Below, piece by piece: positions 24,850 to 33,425 of a stretch of DNA of 64,000 nucleotides (its first letter is position 1; each line of letters begins with the position of its first letter). The notes below the pieces were generated by a model. The model worked only from the letters and a program-made list of their open reading frames with translations, was not told where the DNA came from and searched no databases. Origin of the DNA: UBA940 sp031547885 (GTDB lineage: Bacteria > Bacteroidota > Bacteroidia > Bacteroidales > Rikenellaceae). The position numbers were made by a program, and so were the translations under genes. The stretch is from contig JAVBRO010000001.1 of the NCBI GenBank assembly GCA_031547885.1, positions 372,001 to 436,000 of the forward strand, read 5' to 3'.

Positions 24850-25257
24850 TCACGACAAATCTTCGCAGAATTCGGTCAGAACACCACCGGTCGACTTAGG
24901 ATGCAGGAAAGCGATGGTGAGCCCTTCCGCCCCGCCTCTCGGGGTTTTGTCTATGAGCCGCACACCTTCGGCTTCGGCTTCGGCAAGGGCCCCTTCGAGG
25001 TCTTTCACGGCAAATGCGATGTGGTGCACGCCCTCCCCCCTGTTCTCGATGAATTTGGCGATGGTGCTGTCATCGCTCATGGGCTCCAGAAGCTCGATCT
25101 TGGTCTGTCCGACTTTGAAGAAAGCAGTGCGTACTTTCTGGTCTGGGACCTCTTCGATGCTGTAGCATTCGAGGCCCAGAACTTTTTCGTAGTAGGGGAT
25201 AGATTCTTCGAGGCTCTTGACGGCGATGCCGATGTGCTCGATGTGAGAAATATTCAT
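24850..25257 (-). CDS. mce: Methylmalonyl-CoA epimerase
   Basis: 135 residues, vicinal-oxygen-chelate fold. It interconverts the R and S forms of methylmalonyl-CoA in the succinate-to-propionate route. The N-terminal HIEHIGIAVKSLEESIPYYE and the later HHIAFAVKDLEGAL supply metal ligands; the C-terminal FLHPKSTGGVLTEFCE completes the second repeat. It is the first gene of the mmd operon, with a 184-bp gap before mmdA. Confidence 0.95.
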   Translation of the reverse strand: MNISHIEHIGIAVKSLEESIPYYEKVLGLECYSIEEVPDQKVRTAFFKVGQTKIELLEPMSDDSTIAKFIENRGEGVHHIAFAVKDLEGALAEAEAEGVRLIDKTPRGGAEGLTIAFLHPKSTGGVLTEFCEDLS

Positions 25258-25595
25258 TTCCGTTCTTCTTTTTAAGATGGTGGTTTTAAACCAGTTAATG
25301 TCGTGTTACAAAAATAACACTTCAAAGTTGCCGCAAATATAGTGAAAGTTGAGAGACGAGCAAAATTAATTTGCTCGTCCGAAACGTATCCTAGTATTCT
25401 TTTATCATAAAAGATAAAGTAATGAACTCTTTTGTAAATACCCATTTATATAGATTCTTTTTTCAACATTTTTTCAAAACCACTTCCATAGACAGGAATT
25501 AAAAATCGGAAATAAAAAAAACCAACCCAATGAGAGTTGGCTCTTATTATAACTGGCTTTGTGGTATTTTCCTATATCCAAATAATCCGTTTTAT
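25258..25595. other. Gap between mce and a lipoprotein, with a promoter and hairpin
   Basis: This 338-bp AT-rich gap holds the mce promoter and an inverted repeat at 25355-25379, both described separately. The rest (25380-25595) has no gene; a short inverted repeat near 25523-25545 (AACCAACCC / GAGTTGGCT) could end the lipoprotein transcript. Confidence 0.4.
25334..25379 (-). promoter_or_regulatory. Promoter with overlapping inverted repeat for mce-mmdA operon
   Basis: On the minus strand TTTG and TATATTTG (25334-25341) are separated by 19 nt (CTCGTCTCTCAACTTTCAC). The inverted repeat GACGAGCAAA / TTTGCTCGTC (25355-25379) covers the -33 region. The 31-bp promoter is nearly identical to that at 51039-51069. 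Confidence 0.75.
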
Positions 25596-26015
25596 TTATT
25601 TTCTCCTGTACAGCCTGATCGTGTCGTTGTATTCGCTACGCAGGCATAGACTGTCGCTGTCAAGTTTTAGAACAGTCATTCCGCTGCTGAAATCTTGGGA
25701 TTCATGCAATGTAACGACATCCCCTGCAACAGTTATTTTTCTCGGGTTACTTTGATCTTCCGTGTAAACAAGCTGATCACCGTCGATCCGGAAAACCGCA
25801 TTCTCCTCAGGGTTTTCGGCCCAGACTCCCTGCAGCAATGCCGTATCGACAGTAATACCGGATATTATTGCAGTATCGGATATAATACCGCCTGAAGATA
25901 CCGCACCGGTCTCTGTACCCGCCCTGGTTTTAACCCGGAAACATGAGGCAGCCAGTATCAGAACCAGAATGGTTATTAATATTGACAATGCTTTATTGAT
26001 CGGTTTAATTCGCAT
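25596..26015 (-). CDS. Hypothetical small lipoprotein
   Basis: 139 residues. After a signal peptide (LSILITILVLILAASC) with a lipobox, the mature protein is a short beta-rich domain (LQGVWAENPEENAVFRIDGD, QLVYTEDQSNPRKITVAGDV, LRSEYNDTIRLYRRK) of the lipocalin-like or DUF type that is common among Bacteroidota lipoproteins. No family is certain. It is monocistronic. Confidence 0.6.
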   Translation of the reverse strand: MRIKPINKALSILITILVLILAASCFRVKTRAGTETGAVSSGGIISDTAIISGITVDTALLQGVWAENPEENAVFRIDGDQLVYTEDQSNPRKITVAGDVVTLHESQDFSSGMTVLKLDSDSLCLRSEYNDTIRLYRRK

Positions 26016-26137
26016 TTAATAATTTAGATATCCTGGTTTTATCACTTAATATCCAAAGATACATTATAAATCAGTAAATCTTATATGCGCATAAGAAATT
26101 ATTATCGGCCTGATTGTTGCATTCCGGCAAAAAGCAG

Positions 26138-26145
26138 TATATTTG
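26138..26145 (+). promoter_or_regulatory. Promoter of rubrerythrin
   Basis: TATATTTG with TTGTTG at 26114-26119, 18 nt upstream. The leader is about 50 nt. Confidence 0.65.
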
Positions 26146-26200
26146 CATAACTCAAATTTTTGTAATCATTCCAAAAATATATAACTAAGAACTTACTACT

Positions 26201-26776
26201 ATGAAAAGTGTAAAAGGGACCAAGACCGAACAGAACCTGCTGAAATCTTTTGCAGGCGAATCGCAGGCGCGCACGCGCTACACGTTCTTCGCGAGCGTTG
26301 CCAAGAAAGAGGGCTACGAACAGATCGCGGGCGTTTTCCTCGAAACCGCCGAGCAGGAGAAGGAACACGCCAAGCGTTTCTTCAAATTCCTCGAAGGGGG
26401 CATGGTCGAGATCACCGCTACATATCCTGCCGGCAAGATCGGCACCACCGCAGAGAACCTGCTGGCAGCCGCCGACGGCGAGCACGAAGAGTGGGATATC
26501 CTGTACGCCGATTTTGCCAAAGAGGCCGATGCCGAGGGTTTCCCCCAGATCGCCGAGGCTTTCCGCCGCATCGCAATGGTCGAGGCCGAACACGAACGCC
26601 GCTACCGCATCCTTCTGGAGAGGGTCGTGAAAGAGGGCGTTTTCGAACATGAAGAGGAGACCGAATGGCAGTGCCGCAACTGCGGTTACGTTCACAAGGG
26701 CAAAAAAGCGCCTGCCAAATGCCCCGCCTGCGAGCATCCGCAGTCCTACTTCGAGCCGAAAAAGGAAAACTATTAA
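26201..26776 (+). CDS. rbr: Rubrerythrin
   Basis: A 191-residue cytoplasmic peroxide reductase. Residues 1 to about 145 are a ferritin-like diiron domain (EQEKEHAKRFFKFLEGG, later VEAEHERRYR); the C-terminal rubredoxin domain has CRNCGYVHKG and CPACEHPQSYF for the single iron. This is the usual length and domain order. Rubrerythrin protects anaerobes from hydrogen peroxide. Own promoter and terminator, so monocistronic. Confidence 0.96.
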   Translation: MKSVKGTKTEQNLLKSFAGESQARTRYTFFASVAKKEGYEQIAGVFLETAEQEKEHAKRFFKFLEGGMVEITATYPAGKIGTTAENLLAAADGEHEEWDILYADFAKEADAEGFPQIAEAFRRIAMVEAEHERRYRILLERVVKEGVFEHEEETEWQCRNCGYVHKGKKAPAKCPACEHPQSYFEPKKENY

Positions 26777-26799
26777 TTATCTGCGCCCGATATTGCGAA

Positions 26800-26821
26800 A
26801 GAGGTCCTCTGCGGGACCTCT
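26800..26821 (+). terminator. Terminator of rubrerythrin
   Basis: AGAGGTCC / GGACCTCT with a six-base loop, followed by TTTTTTT. Confidence 0.9.
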
Positions 26822-26840
26822 TTTTTTACTATTTTTGCCA

Positions 26841-26862
26841 ATGGCAACGGCCGCGACGGTTT
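26841..26862 (+). repeat. REP-like GC-rich motif
   Basis: ATGGCAACGGCCGCGACGGT just after the rbr terminator. It is one of about ten copies. Confidence 0.65.
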
Positions 26863-26873
26863 AAATTTCTTTG

Positions 26874-27599
26874 ATGAAAAGCTATAAGGCACGGGGAATA
26901 GTCCTGCACACTATCAAATACGGCGACAGTTCGCTGGTCGCCTATCTGCTTACGGACACCGGCGGAAGGCAGACCTATATGGTGCAGGGTGTGAAAAGCC
27001 GTCACGGACACGGGAACAAGGCGGCATTGCTGCAGCCCATGTTCATTCTCGAATTCGAAGGTCTTGAATCGCCCAGGGCCGAGATGCACCGCATCCGCGA
27101 GATGCGCAGCGCGGTGACGCTCCGTTCCATTCCGTTCGACGTACGCAAAAGCACCGTGGCTCTGTTCATGGCCGAGATGCTTTACCGGCTTGTGAGACAG
27201 GTCGAGTCAGATTCGCCGCTTTTCGACTTCGTGTGGGATTCTGTGGCGGCGCTCGACGGTATGGCTGAAGGTGTGGCCAATTTCCACCTGTGGTTCATGG
27301 TGGGACTAAGCCGCCACCTGGGATTCTATCCCGGCAACGAATACTCGCCGCTTCACTGGTTCGACGTCCGCGAAGGGCTTTTCACTCCGGTAATGCCCCT
27401 TCACGGCATGGTTTTTTCACGCGAGAACTCGCAACTGCTCGGACAGCTCATGGAAACCCCTGCGAAAGAGATCGGCGCCATCGCTCTTGGGCGCGGCCGC
27501 AGGGTCGACTTCCTCAACTCGATGCTGACCTATTTCGGCTACCACCTCGACGCCGTGCGCGACATCCGTTCGGTCGATATCCTCCGCGAAGTGTTTTAG
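26874..27599 (+). CDS. recO: DNA repair protein RecO
   Basis: 241 residues, the usual length. The N-terminal OB fold starts MKSYKARGIVLHTIKYGDSS and carries GRQTYMVQGVKSRHG; the rest is the helical recombination-mediator domain (FFHLWFMVGLSRHLGF region). RecO loads RecA onto SSB-covered DNA. The ATG at 26874 is preferred to the TTG three bases earlier. Confidence 0.9.
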   Translation: MKSYKARGIVLHTIKYGDSSLVAYLLTDTGGRQTYMVQGVKSRHGHGNKAALLQPMFILEFEGLESPRAEMHRIREMRSAVTLRSIPFDVRKSTVALFMAEMLYRLVRQVESDSPLFDFVWDSVAALDGMAEGVANFHLWFMVGLSRHLGFYPGNEYSPLHWFDVREGLFTPVMPLHGMVFSRENSQLLGQLMETPAKEIGAIALGRGRRVDFLNSMLTYFGYHLDAVRDIRSVDILREVF

Positions 27600-27881
27600 T
27601 GGCAACGGCCGCAACGGTTTATTTTGTTGCAAAACTTCCCCTTCCGTTGAAAGGTGCCCGTAAGGGCGGGGTGGTTCTTCATTCTTAATCCTGCTTCGCA
27701 GGCTTTTCCTCCTTCGCGCCTCGGCCATCCGAATAAATTCGATGGCGCTCGGCTTGGCGTCGGTTCACTCTTTTGTTCCCCGCACCTACAAAAATGTTCC
27801 AAAACGGAACAAATAGTCGTTATGTACTTGTGATAACCAAAATTTTATGCCAATTTTGAGACTCACGAAACAATATTGACC
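27600..27881. other. Repeat-rich gap between recO and the AraC gene
   Basis: A REP-like copy (TGGCAACGGCCGCAACGGTT, 27600-27619) is followed by GC-rich stretches that look like degraded intergenic repeats, a small inverted repeat GTTCC / GGAAC near 27792-27810 and an AT-rich segment before the AraC start. No gene is seen. Confidence 0.45.
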
Positions 27882-28763
27882 ATGAACGTACAGGTACGCA
27901 AACAAACGGAGATCGAGTCGCTCTCCATAATGGTGAAGGGCAACACTTTTTTCGACAGCTTCACTATCGACGGCAGTTCCGGAGAGGAGATGGGGCTGGA
28001 GACAATACCTTATCTCGTCGATGCGGCAGGGGTGTGTATCTGCCTCAGAGGCCGGGCCGACATCATCATCGACACCCGCAGCTACCGCCTCGCCGAAGGC
28101 GACATGTGTGTTGTCATGCCCAATTCCATCCTGCAGGTGAAAAGCAAAAGCGACGATTTCAGGGGCTATGCGGCGGCCGTGACGCAGGATTTTTTCTACG
28201 GCGTCAACATGCCCGGCTCGACGGCCCTCTACCTTCAGATCAAGGATGACCCCTGCATTTCGCTGGACAGGGACGAAATGGAAGACCTCGTGACGCTGTG
28301 GGGCAAGCTCAAAGAACGCGACGCGCGCACCGACCATCCTTTCCGCTACGAGATATCGCAGCTTTCGGTAATGACGATCCTCTACGAGATCGCGGCGATA
28401 TACCGCAAGGGCCAGCCGCTCCGCCAGCAGCCTTATTCGCGCAAAAACAAGCTTTTCCTCGAATTCCAGCAGCTGATCGCACTTCACCACGACCGCCGCC
28501 GCGACATAGAGTTCTATGCCGACAAACTGTGCATCACGCCGCGCTACCTGTCGGTGGTCGCAAAAGAGGTGTCAGGTGCGACGGCGAGCGAATCCATCGA
28601 AAGGGTCGTGATACTGAACGCGCGCCTTTTGCTGACTACCAGCGAGCTGACGATCCAGCAGATCTCCGACAGGCTCAATTTCCCGAACCACTCGTTTTTC
28701 TCGAAATATTTCAAGCGCCTTACGGGTATGACGCCGAAGGAGTGCCGTACCGCAGGCCGTTAA
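27882..28763 (+). CDS. AraC-family transcriptional regulator
   Basis: 293 residues. An N-terminal cupin-type effector domain (about 10-130; LVDAAGVCICLRGRADIIID, YRLAEGDMCVVMP) is followed by a C-terminal double helix-turn-helix (CITPRYLSVVAKEVSGATAS, ISDRLNFPNHSFFSKYFKRL). The start is the ATG at 27882 rather than the TTG six bases earlier. It lies immediately upstream of two duplicated small barrel genes that share a promoter sequence, so these are its likely targets. Confidence 0.85.
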   Translation: MNVQVRKQTEIESLSIMVKGNTFFDSFTIDGSSGEEMGLETIPYLVDAAGVCICLRGRADIIIDTRSYRLAEGDMCVVMPNSILQVKSKSDDFRGYAAAVTQDFFYGVNMPGSTALYLQIKDDPCISLDRDEMEDLVTLWGKLKERDARTDHPFRYEISQLSVMTILYEIAAIYRKGQPLRQQPYSRKNKLFLEFQQLIALHHDRRRDIEFYADKLCITPRYLSVVAKEVSGATASESIERVVILNARLLLTTSELTIQQISDRLNFPNHSFFSKYFKRLTGMTPKECRTAGR

Positions 28764-28779
28764 AATCCCTCTGCAATAA

Positions 28780-28838
28780 AACGGTCCGGTCTTGCAGATA
28801 AACGGAATTTCATTAAGTTTGTGCCGGTATATACCGGC
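28780..28838 (+). promoter_or_regulatory. Promoter/operator of the first small barrel gene
   Basis: TTG (28792-28794) and TAAGTTTG (28814-28821) are 19 nt apart. The region ACGGTCCGGTCTTGC is shared with 29471-29485. A perfect 16-bp palindrome GCCGGTATATACCGGC (28823-28838) follows the -7 element; it is absent from the second copy. Confidence 0.65.
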
Positions 28839-28858
28839 AAACCAAACTTACTATTATC

Positions 28859-29377
28859 ATGAAAAAACTTCTTCTTTTAGCGGCATGCGCCGTGCTTACC
28901 GCGACAACTGCAAATGCACAATGGTCATGGGATCTCAAATATCAGGGCGATGTCGAGTTCGGTTATTCCGTAGGGGTCGGCACTTTCAGCACCAGCAGGG
29001 TCAACATTCACACCACCCACGGCGTCCGTTTCAATGAATATCTGTTCGCCGGCCTCGGTACAGGGATCGATATTTACCAGGGCTCTGAATTCGGACTCCC
29101 CATTTATCTGGCTCTCAAGGGTTACTGGCCTGTAACAGACAGACTTAGTCCCTACCTCGGTCTGGATATGGGAGGTTCGATCGGCCTTTCCGAATATATG
29201 GGCAACGGCCCTTTGTTCGTGCCGCAGATCGGTCTCGCCTACAAGATCGGCGAAAACGGCAACGCGATCACATTCGGCATAGGATTCACGGCCCAGAAAT
29301 GGAATTATAAGGAAAGCGGTCTTAAGCTCGGATTCAACACCAACGCCATCTCCTTTAAAGTCGGTTTCCAGTTCTAA
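28859..29377 (+). CDS. Small outer-membrane beta-barrel protein, copy 1
   Basis: 172 residues with a signal peptide (KKLLLLAACAVLTATTANAQ) and a barrel with alternating strands ending in FKVGFQF, with a C-terminal aromatic residue that fits BAM insertion. The central motif YLFAGLGTGIDIYQGSEFGL is shared with the next gene. Function unknown; likely a small porin-like or structural outer-membrane protein. Gene, promoter and terminator are all paralogous to the downstream copy. Confidence 0.78.
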   Translation: MKKLLLLAACAVLTATTANAQWSWDLKYQGDVEFGYSVGVGTFSTSRVNIHTTHGVRFNEYLFAGLGTGIDIYQGSEFGLPIYLALKGYWPVTDRLSPYLGLDMGGSIGLSEYMGNGPLFVPQIGLAYKIGENGNAITFGIGFTAQKWNYKESGLKLGFNTNAISFKVGFQF

Positions 29378-29402
29378 ACCGGAACAACATACGATACCGC
29401 AG

Positions 29403-29424
29403 GCCGCATCTCCCGGGGTGCGGC
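29403..29424 (+). terminator. Terminator of barrel copy 1
   Basis: GCCGCA / TGCGGC stem around a CCCGGGG loop, followed by a T run. Confidence 0.75.
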
Positions 29425-29470
29425 TTTTTTTGTGCGGGCACAGCATTGAAAAACAGCAATCATCGGTTCA

Positions 29471-29512
29471 AACGGTCCGGTCTTGCGTATTACCGGAATT
29501 TCATTAGATTTG
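29471..29512 (+). promoter_or_regulatory. Promoter of barrel copy 2
   Basis: TTG (29483-29485) and TAGATTTG (29505-29512) are 19 nt apart, in a block homologous to 28780-28821. Confidence 0.65.
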
Positions 29513-29548
29513 TGCAATTATACCAACAACCAAACTTAACAAAAGATC

Positions 29549-30127
29549 ATGAAAAAGTTTCTTCTTTTAGCGGCGTTCGTAACTATCGCCGCGACAACTG
29601 CAACCGCACAGATCGGCGACAAGTACCAGTGGGAGATCGATCTCGGTTATACCATCGGCTTCAAAGACACTTACGGCAGGATAAATATGCGCACCGTCCA
29701 CGGCTTCCGCTTCAACGACTATTTCTTCGCGGGTGCCGGCACGGGCCTCGACATCTATCACGGCGTCCCCTACACCAAATCCGGCACGGCCGGCACCAGG
29801 GGCCAACTGGCGATACCTCTCTATCTGAACGCGAAAGGCTACATTCCGGTGGCGGAACAACTCAAACTTATGGTAGGGATGGACTTCGGCTATTCAATAG
29901 GCATTGTAGGTAAGAAAGACAACTCTGCGGGTTCCACCCTGGGCGGCATCCTTGTCATGCCCGAAGTGGGTATAGGCTATGAGTTCTACAGCGGCAAGAT
30001 GTTGACTTTTGGCATCGGTTATTCCATCAACAGCATCAAAGCATACGTAAAAACCGACAAGACGACGACACTAAGCCCCAGAGACAGCAACAACGGCTTC
30101 TCCATGCGTTTCGGCTTTGTATTCTAG
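29549..30127 (+). CDS. Small outer-membrane beta-barrel protein, copy 2
   Basis: 192 residues, signal peptide similar to copy 1 (KKFLLLAAFVTIAATTATAQ), then a barrel with FFAGAGTGLDIYHGVPY and a C-terminal FSMRFGFVF. The paralogue has a longer loop than copy 1 (around the GTAGTRGQLAIPLYL region). It ends close to a matching terminator. Together the two form a tandem duplication downstream of an AraC gene. Confidence 0.78.
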   Translation: MKKFLLLAAFVTIAATTATAQIGDKYQWEIDLGYTIGFKDTYGRINMRTVHGFRFNDYFFAGAGTGLDIYHGVPYTKSGTAGTRGQLAIPLYLNAKGYIPVAEQLKLMVGMDFGYSIGIVGKKDNSAGSTLGGILVMPEVGIGYEFYSGKMLTFGIGYSINSIKAYVKTDKTTTLSPRDSNNGFSMRFGFVF

Positions 30128-30148
30128 AAGAACAACTGTTGGCACAGG

Positions 30149-30168
30149 CCGCATCTTCCCGGGTGCGG
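30149..30168 (+). terminator. Terminator of barrel copy 2
   Basis: CCGCA / TGCGG stem with a TCTTCCCGGG loop followed by TTTTTTT; homologous to the terminator of copy 1. Confidence 0.7.
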
Positions 30169-30211
30169 TTTTTTTATTCGCATGTCATAAAGAAAAACCC
30201 GCCATTATTTT

Positions 30212-30219
30212 TATCTTTG
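30212..30219 (+). promoter_or_regulatory. -7 element of the alpha/beta hydrolase - Mur ligase unit
   Basis: TATCTTTG lies 15 nt before the start codon at 30234, so the transcript has nearly no leader. Confidence 0.55.
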
Positions 30220-30233
30220 TGGGTTGTAGAACA

Positions 30234-30995
30234 ATGACTGCCACGACGAACATAAACGGGATCGATGTCCGCTACGAAACGACCGGCGAGGGGGCCGACG
30301 TGTTGCTGCTCCACGGCTGGGGCTGCGACCACACGATCTGGGATGGCGTCCAGCGTCATCTCGAAACGGGTTTTCGCGTAACATCGATAGACCTGCCCGG
30401 TTTCGGCGGCAGTTCCGAACCTCCGGTCCCGTGGGGAGTCGAAGAGTATGCCGCCAACCTCGAACAGTTCCTGAGGGAAAGGGACATCACCGACCCCATA
30501 CTTTTCGGGCATTCGCACGGGGGCAGGGTATCGCTGCTTTACGCCTCGCGGAATCCGGTCCGAAAGATGGTCCTGGTGGACGCGGCAGGGGTAAAACCGC
30601 GCCGTCCTCTGAAGTATTACCTGAAGGTTTACTCCTTCAAGACTATCAAGAATATAGCCCCTCTTATAATGGGGAAAAAGAGGGCCGAAAAGATGATTGA
30701 AAATCGCCGGCGGTGTTCCGCCTCGGCAGACTATAACGCCGCCTCGCCGGTAATGCGTGCGACACTGTCGCGTGTGGTGAACGAAGACCTGCGCCGCGTG
30801 ATGCCGTCGATAAAAGCCCCGACACTGCTCGTATGGGGTTCCGCCGACACTGCGACCCCCCTGCGCGACGCGAAGATCATGGAACAACTGATAAAGGATT
30901 CGGGCCTTGTGGTTTTCGAGGGCGCGGGACATTACAGCTTCCTCGAACGCCCGGCACAGTTCGCAGCAGTAATAGACAGTTTTCTAAACTCATAA
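30234..30995 (+). CDS. Alpha/beta-fold hydrolase
   Basis: 253 residues from the ATG at 30234. The nucleophile serine is in GHSHGGR (about residue 95) and the oxyanion region is HGWGCDHTIW; a lid and a C-terminal histidine (GHYSFLERP) complete the triad. Substrate unknown. It overlaps nothing but is 2 nt from the start of the Mur-ligase homologue, so the two are cotranscribed and probably act together on envelope precursors; this link is inference. Confidence 0.85.
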   Translation: MTATTNINGIDVRYETTGEGADVLLLHGWGCDHTIWDGVQRHLETGFRVTSIDLPGFGGSSEPPVPWGVEEYAANLEQFLRERDITDPILFGHSHGGRVSLLYASRNPVRKMVLVDAAGVKPRRPLKYYLKVYSFKTIKNIAPLIMGKKRAEKMIENRRRCSASADYNAASPVMRATLSRVVNEDLRRVMPSIKAPTLLVWGSADTATPLRDAKIMEQLIKDSGLVVFEGAGHYSFLERPAQFAAVIDSFLNS

Positions 30996-30997
30996 TC

Positions 30998-32581
30998 ATG
31001 ACTATTGAATTAGGAGTAAAAATAGGCTCGGTAGTCCTCATCTGCTTTTACGCCACGGTGAGGCTCCGCTACGAACTGCAGATGATGCAGCAGAACTCCT
31101 ACCGCCTGGGGCGTTACTGGCGGTGGCTTCGCAGCGACATCGGCAGCGTAACTCGCATAACGGACCTGCTGATGTTGGCCGCGGTGTTCTTTTTCCGCGG
31201 CAACCGATGGGAGATCTACGCCTTCGGACTGGTGGGCATCCTGGCGCTTTATAAGACTATCCGCGAGTTCCGAGTGAAATATAAGAAGCCGCTGGTCTTC
31301 ACGGCCCGCGCGCTTAGGCTCTATTCGACGGGTATAACAATCATATTGTTAGGTGTTTCGCTGGTGTGGTACGTAACGGAAGCGACCTCATGGGCGATCT
31401 TCACGGCAATGGCTTTCGCTCTGCTCTCTCCCGTCGCGATGAGCCTGTCGGTGCTCCTGTTGATGCCGTTCGAGTTGCTGATAAACCGCTGGTACTACAA
31501 CGACGCGCGGCGGATACTGCGCCAGATGCACGGCTTGAAAATAATCGGCATCACGGGCAGCTACGGCAAGACCAGCACCAAGCACTACCTCTACCGCATA
31601 CTGTCCGAAAAATTCAACGTAGTGATGACCCCGGGCAGCTACAACACCACCCTCGGCGTGGTGCGCACGGTACGCGAACGGCTCAAACCGTTCCACGACG
31701 TCTTCATCGTCGAGATGGGGGCCAAACAGCCCGGCGACATCGCCGAGATATGCCGTCTTGTGAACCCTTCGATGGGCATTATCACGGCTGTCGGCGAACA
31801 GCATCTTGAAAGCTTCAAGAGCATCGAAAACGTTCAGAAAACAAAATTTGAACTCGTGGACGCCCTTCCGGCCGACGGCACGGCCATCCTCAACGACGAT
31901 TTCGAACAGATAGCCAACCGCCCCGTCACGAACGTCGCGAACGTTTTCCGCTACACTTCCGGCGTCTCGAAGGCCGACTACCACATCGCCCATGTGGCCT
32001 ATGGACGCGGTGAGACCACTTTCTCGATCGAGGGTCCGGAAGGCAAAAGCGAACCTTTCGCGACGAAACTGGTGGGGATCCACAACCTGTCGAACATCCT
32101 CGCGGGATATATAGCAGGAAAGCGGTTGGGCATGACCGACACCGAGATGCGCTATGCGGTAAGCCAGATCGAGCAGGTCGAACACCGTCTCAACATCCGT
32201 CAGGCGCCGGGCGGCATCACCGTTATCGACGACGCCTTCAACTCAAATCCCCACGGCTCCAAGATGGCGCTCGACGTCCTGGCTTCGTTCACCGACGGCC
32301 AGCGCGTGATCGTGACCCCGGGCCTTGTGGAACTCGGTTCCAAGCAGTATGAGTACAACCGCGTTTTCGGTTCGCAGATAGCCTCGTCATGCGACCTGGC
32401 GATAGTCGTGGGGGCCTACAACCGCGAAGCCATACTTGCGGGACTTGCCGACGGCGGCTTCGACGAGAGTAAAATATATGTTGCGAAGGATTTCGCCGAC
32501 GCCTCGCAGAAGGTGCGCGAAACAGTAAAACCCGGCGACGTCGTCCTCTACGAAAACGACCTGCCGGACACTTATAAGTAG
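30998..32581 (+). CDS. Membrane-anchored Mur-ligase-like protein (MurF type)
   Basis: 527 residues. The first 170 or so residues include several hydrophobic segments (IGSVVLICFYATVRL, AIFTAMAFALLSPVAMSLSV), not found in soluble MurF. The catalytic part has a P-loop GITGSYGKTSTKH, a central EMGAKQPGDIAEICRL and a C-terminal GLVELGSKQYEYN. MurF adds D-Ala-D-Ala to UDP-MurNAc-tripeptide; the membrane-attached form is likely a specialised paralogue. It is cotranscribed with an alpha/beta hydrolase. Confidence 0.82.
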   Translation: MTIELGVKIGSVVLICFYATVRLRYELQMMQQNSYRLGRYWRWLRSDIGSVTRITDLLMLAAVFFFRGNRWEIYAFGLVGILALYKTIREFRVKYKKPLVFTARALRLYSTGITIILLGVSLVWYVTEATSWAIFTAMAFALLSPVAMSLSVLLLMPFELLINRWYYNDARRILRQMHGLKIIGITGSYGKTSTKHYLYRILSEKFNVVMTPGSYNTTLGVVRTVRERLKPFHDVFIVEMGAKQPGDIAEICRLVNPSMGIITAVGEQHLESFKSIENVQKTKFELVDALPADGTAILNDDFEQIANRPVTNVANVFRYTSGVSKADYHIAHVAYGRGETTFSIEGPEGKSEPFATKLVGIHNLSNILAGYIAGKRLGMTDTEMRYAVSQIEQVEHRLNIRQAPGGITVIDDAFNSNPHGSKMALDVLASFTDGQRVIVTPGLVELGSKQYEYNRVFGSQIASSCDLAIVVGAYNREAILAGLADGGFDESKIYVAKDFADASQKVRETVKPGDVVLYENDLPDTYK

Positions 32582-33016
32582 TGTTACTTTTGCAAATCCA
32601 AAAGTAACCAAAAGATTGGCGGAACGCCGCCAGCGATTTATTTTGATACAAAGGGATGTTTTGCCATTCCTGTTATTAAAATTTGCGGGTTGCACGAAGT
32701 GCAACATTATTTTGAGTGAATTTCATCCAAAATAAGTCGCCAGGCTCCGCCTGCCGCAAATTTCAATAACCAGCCTTATTCGCAGAAACATTATTATCAC
32801 CACAAACCTAAATAGTGAGATACGCAGTATCTCTGAAAATTTTTGGGCGACTTTTTTAAAAGTCGCGATATTCTTGCGGAGCCCCCGCTGCCGCCTGATT
32901 AAAAAAGATTTTTGTCTTTTATCAAAAGCAAAAATCTTTCAGGCAGCGGGAATAAATCCTTGCGACTGATTTTTTAAAAGTCGCGGTTGCGAAATTAAGA
33001 AAAAGAAAAGAAAGGT
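32582..33016. other. Repeat- and hairpin-rich gap before folB
   Basis: 435 bp without a gene. It holds a REP-like copy (about 32620-32650), a hairpin with GCGACTTTTTT / AAAAGTCGC (32847-32866), and a very strong stem at 32884-32950: CCCGCTGCCGCCTG / CAGGCAGCGGG around AAAGATTTTTG / CAAAAATCTTT and CTTTT / AAAAG. The 32847 motif recurs in part at 32961-32984. The stems are unusually long for simple terminators. Confidence 0.6.
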
Positions 33017-33370
33017 ATGATTTACAGGATAAAGATAGAGCGGATCGATATTCGTGCGTCGCACGGGTGTTACGACCTGGAGAGGAAGGTCGGCGGGAAT
33101 TTCACGGTCGACATTACGCTGGACGTTGAGGATTCGGGGGCCGTGGCTGCCGACGACGTGTCGCGGACTGTGAATTACGTAGAGGTTTACGAGACGGTGC
33201 GCGAACAGATGGCGGTTCCGTCGAATATCATAGAGAACGCCGCGGCGCGGATAATCGACGCTGTTTACGCCCGTTTTCCGCAGGTGAGGCGCGTCGAGGT
33301 TACGGTTGCGAAGCTCGCCCCGCCGATGGGCGGCAAAGCCGCCAACGTCTCCGTAACTCTTGTAAAATAA
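33017..33370 (+). CDS. folB: Dihydroneopterin aldolase
   Basis: 117 residues, the usual length. It makes hydroxymethyl-dihydropterin in folate synthesis. The active-site segment HGCYDLERKVGGNFTVDITL and a C-terminal LAPPMGGKAANVSV fit FolB. No folate gene is adjacent. A repeat cluster precedes the gene. Confidence 0.9.
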   Translation: MIYRIKIERIDIRASHGCYDLERKVGGNFTVDITLDVEDSGAVAADDVSRTVNYVEVYETVREQMAVPSNIIENAAARIIDAVYARFPQVRRVEVTVAKLAPPMGGKAANVSVTLVK

Positions 33371-33425
33371 AGAAGGTCTGACTATTCATACCTTCAGCTT
33401 CTCTGCTTGTTCCCGGTACAGTACG

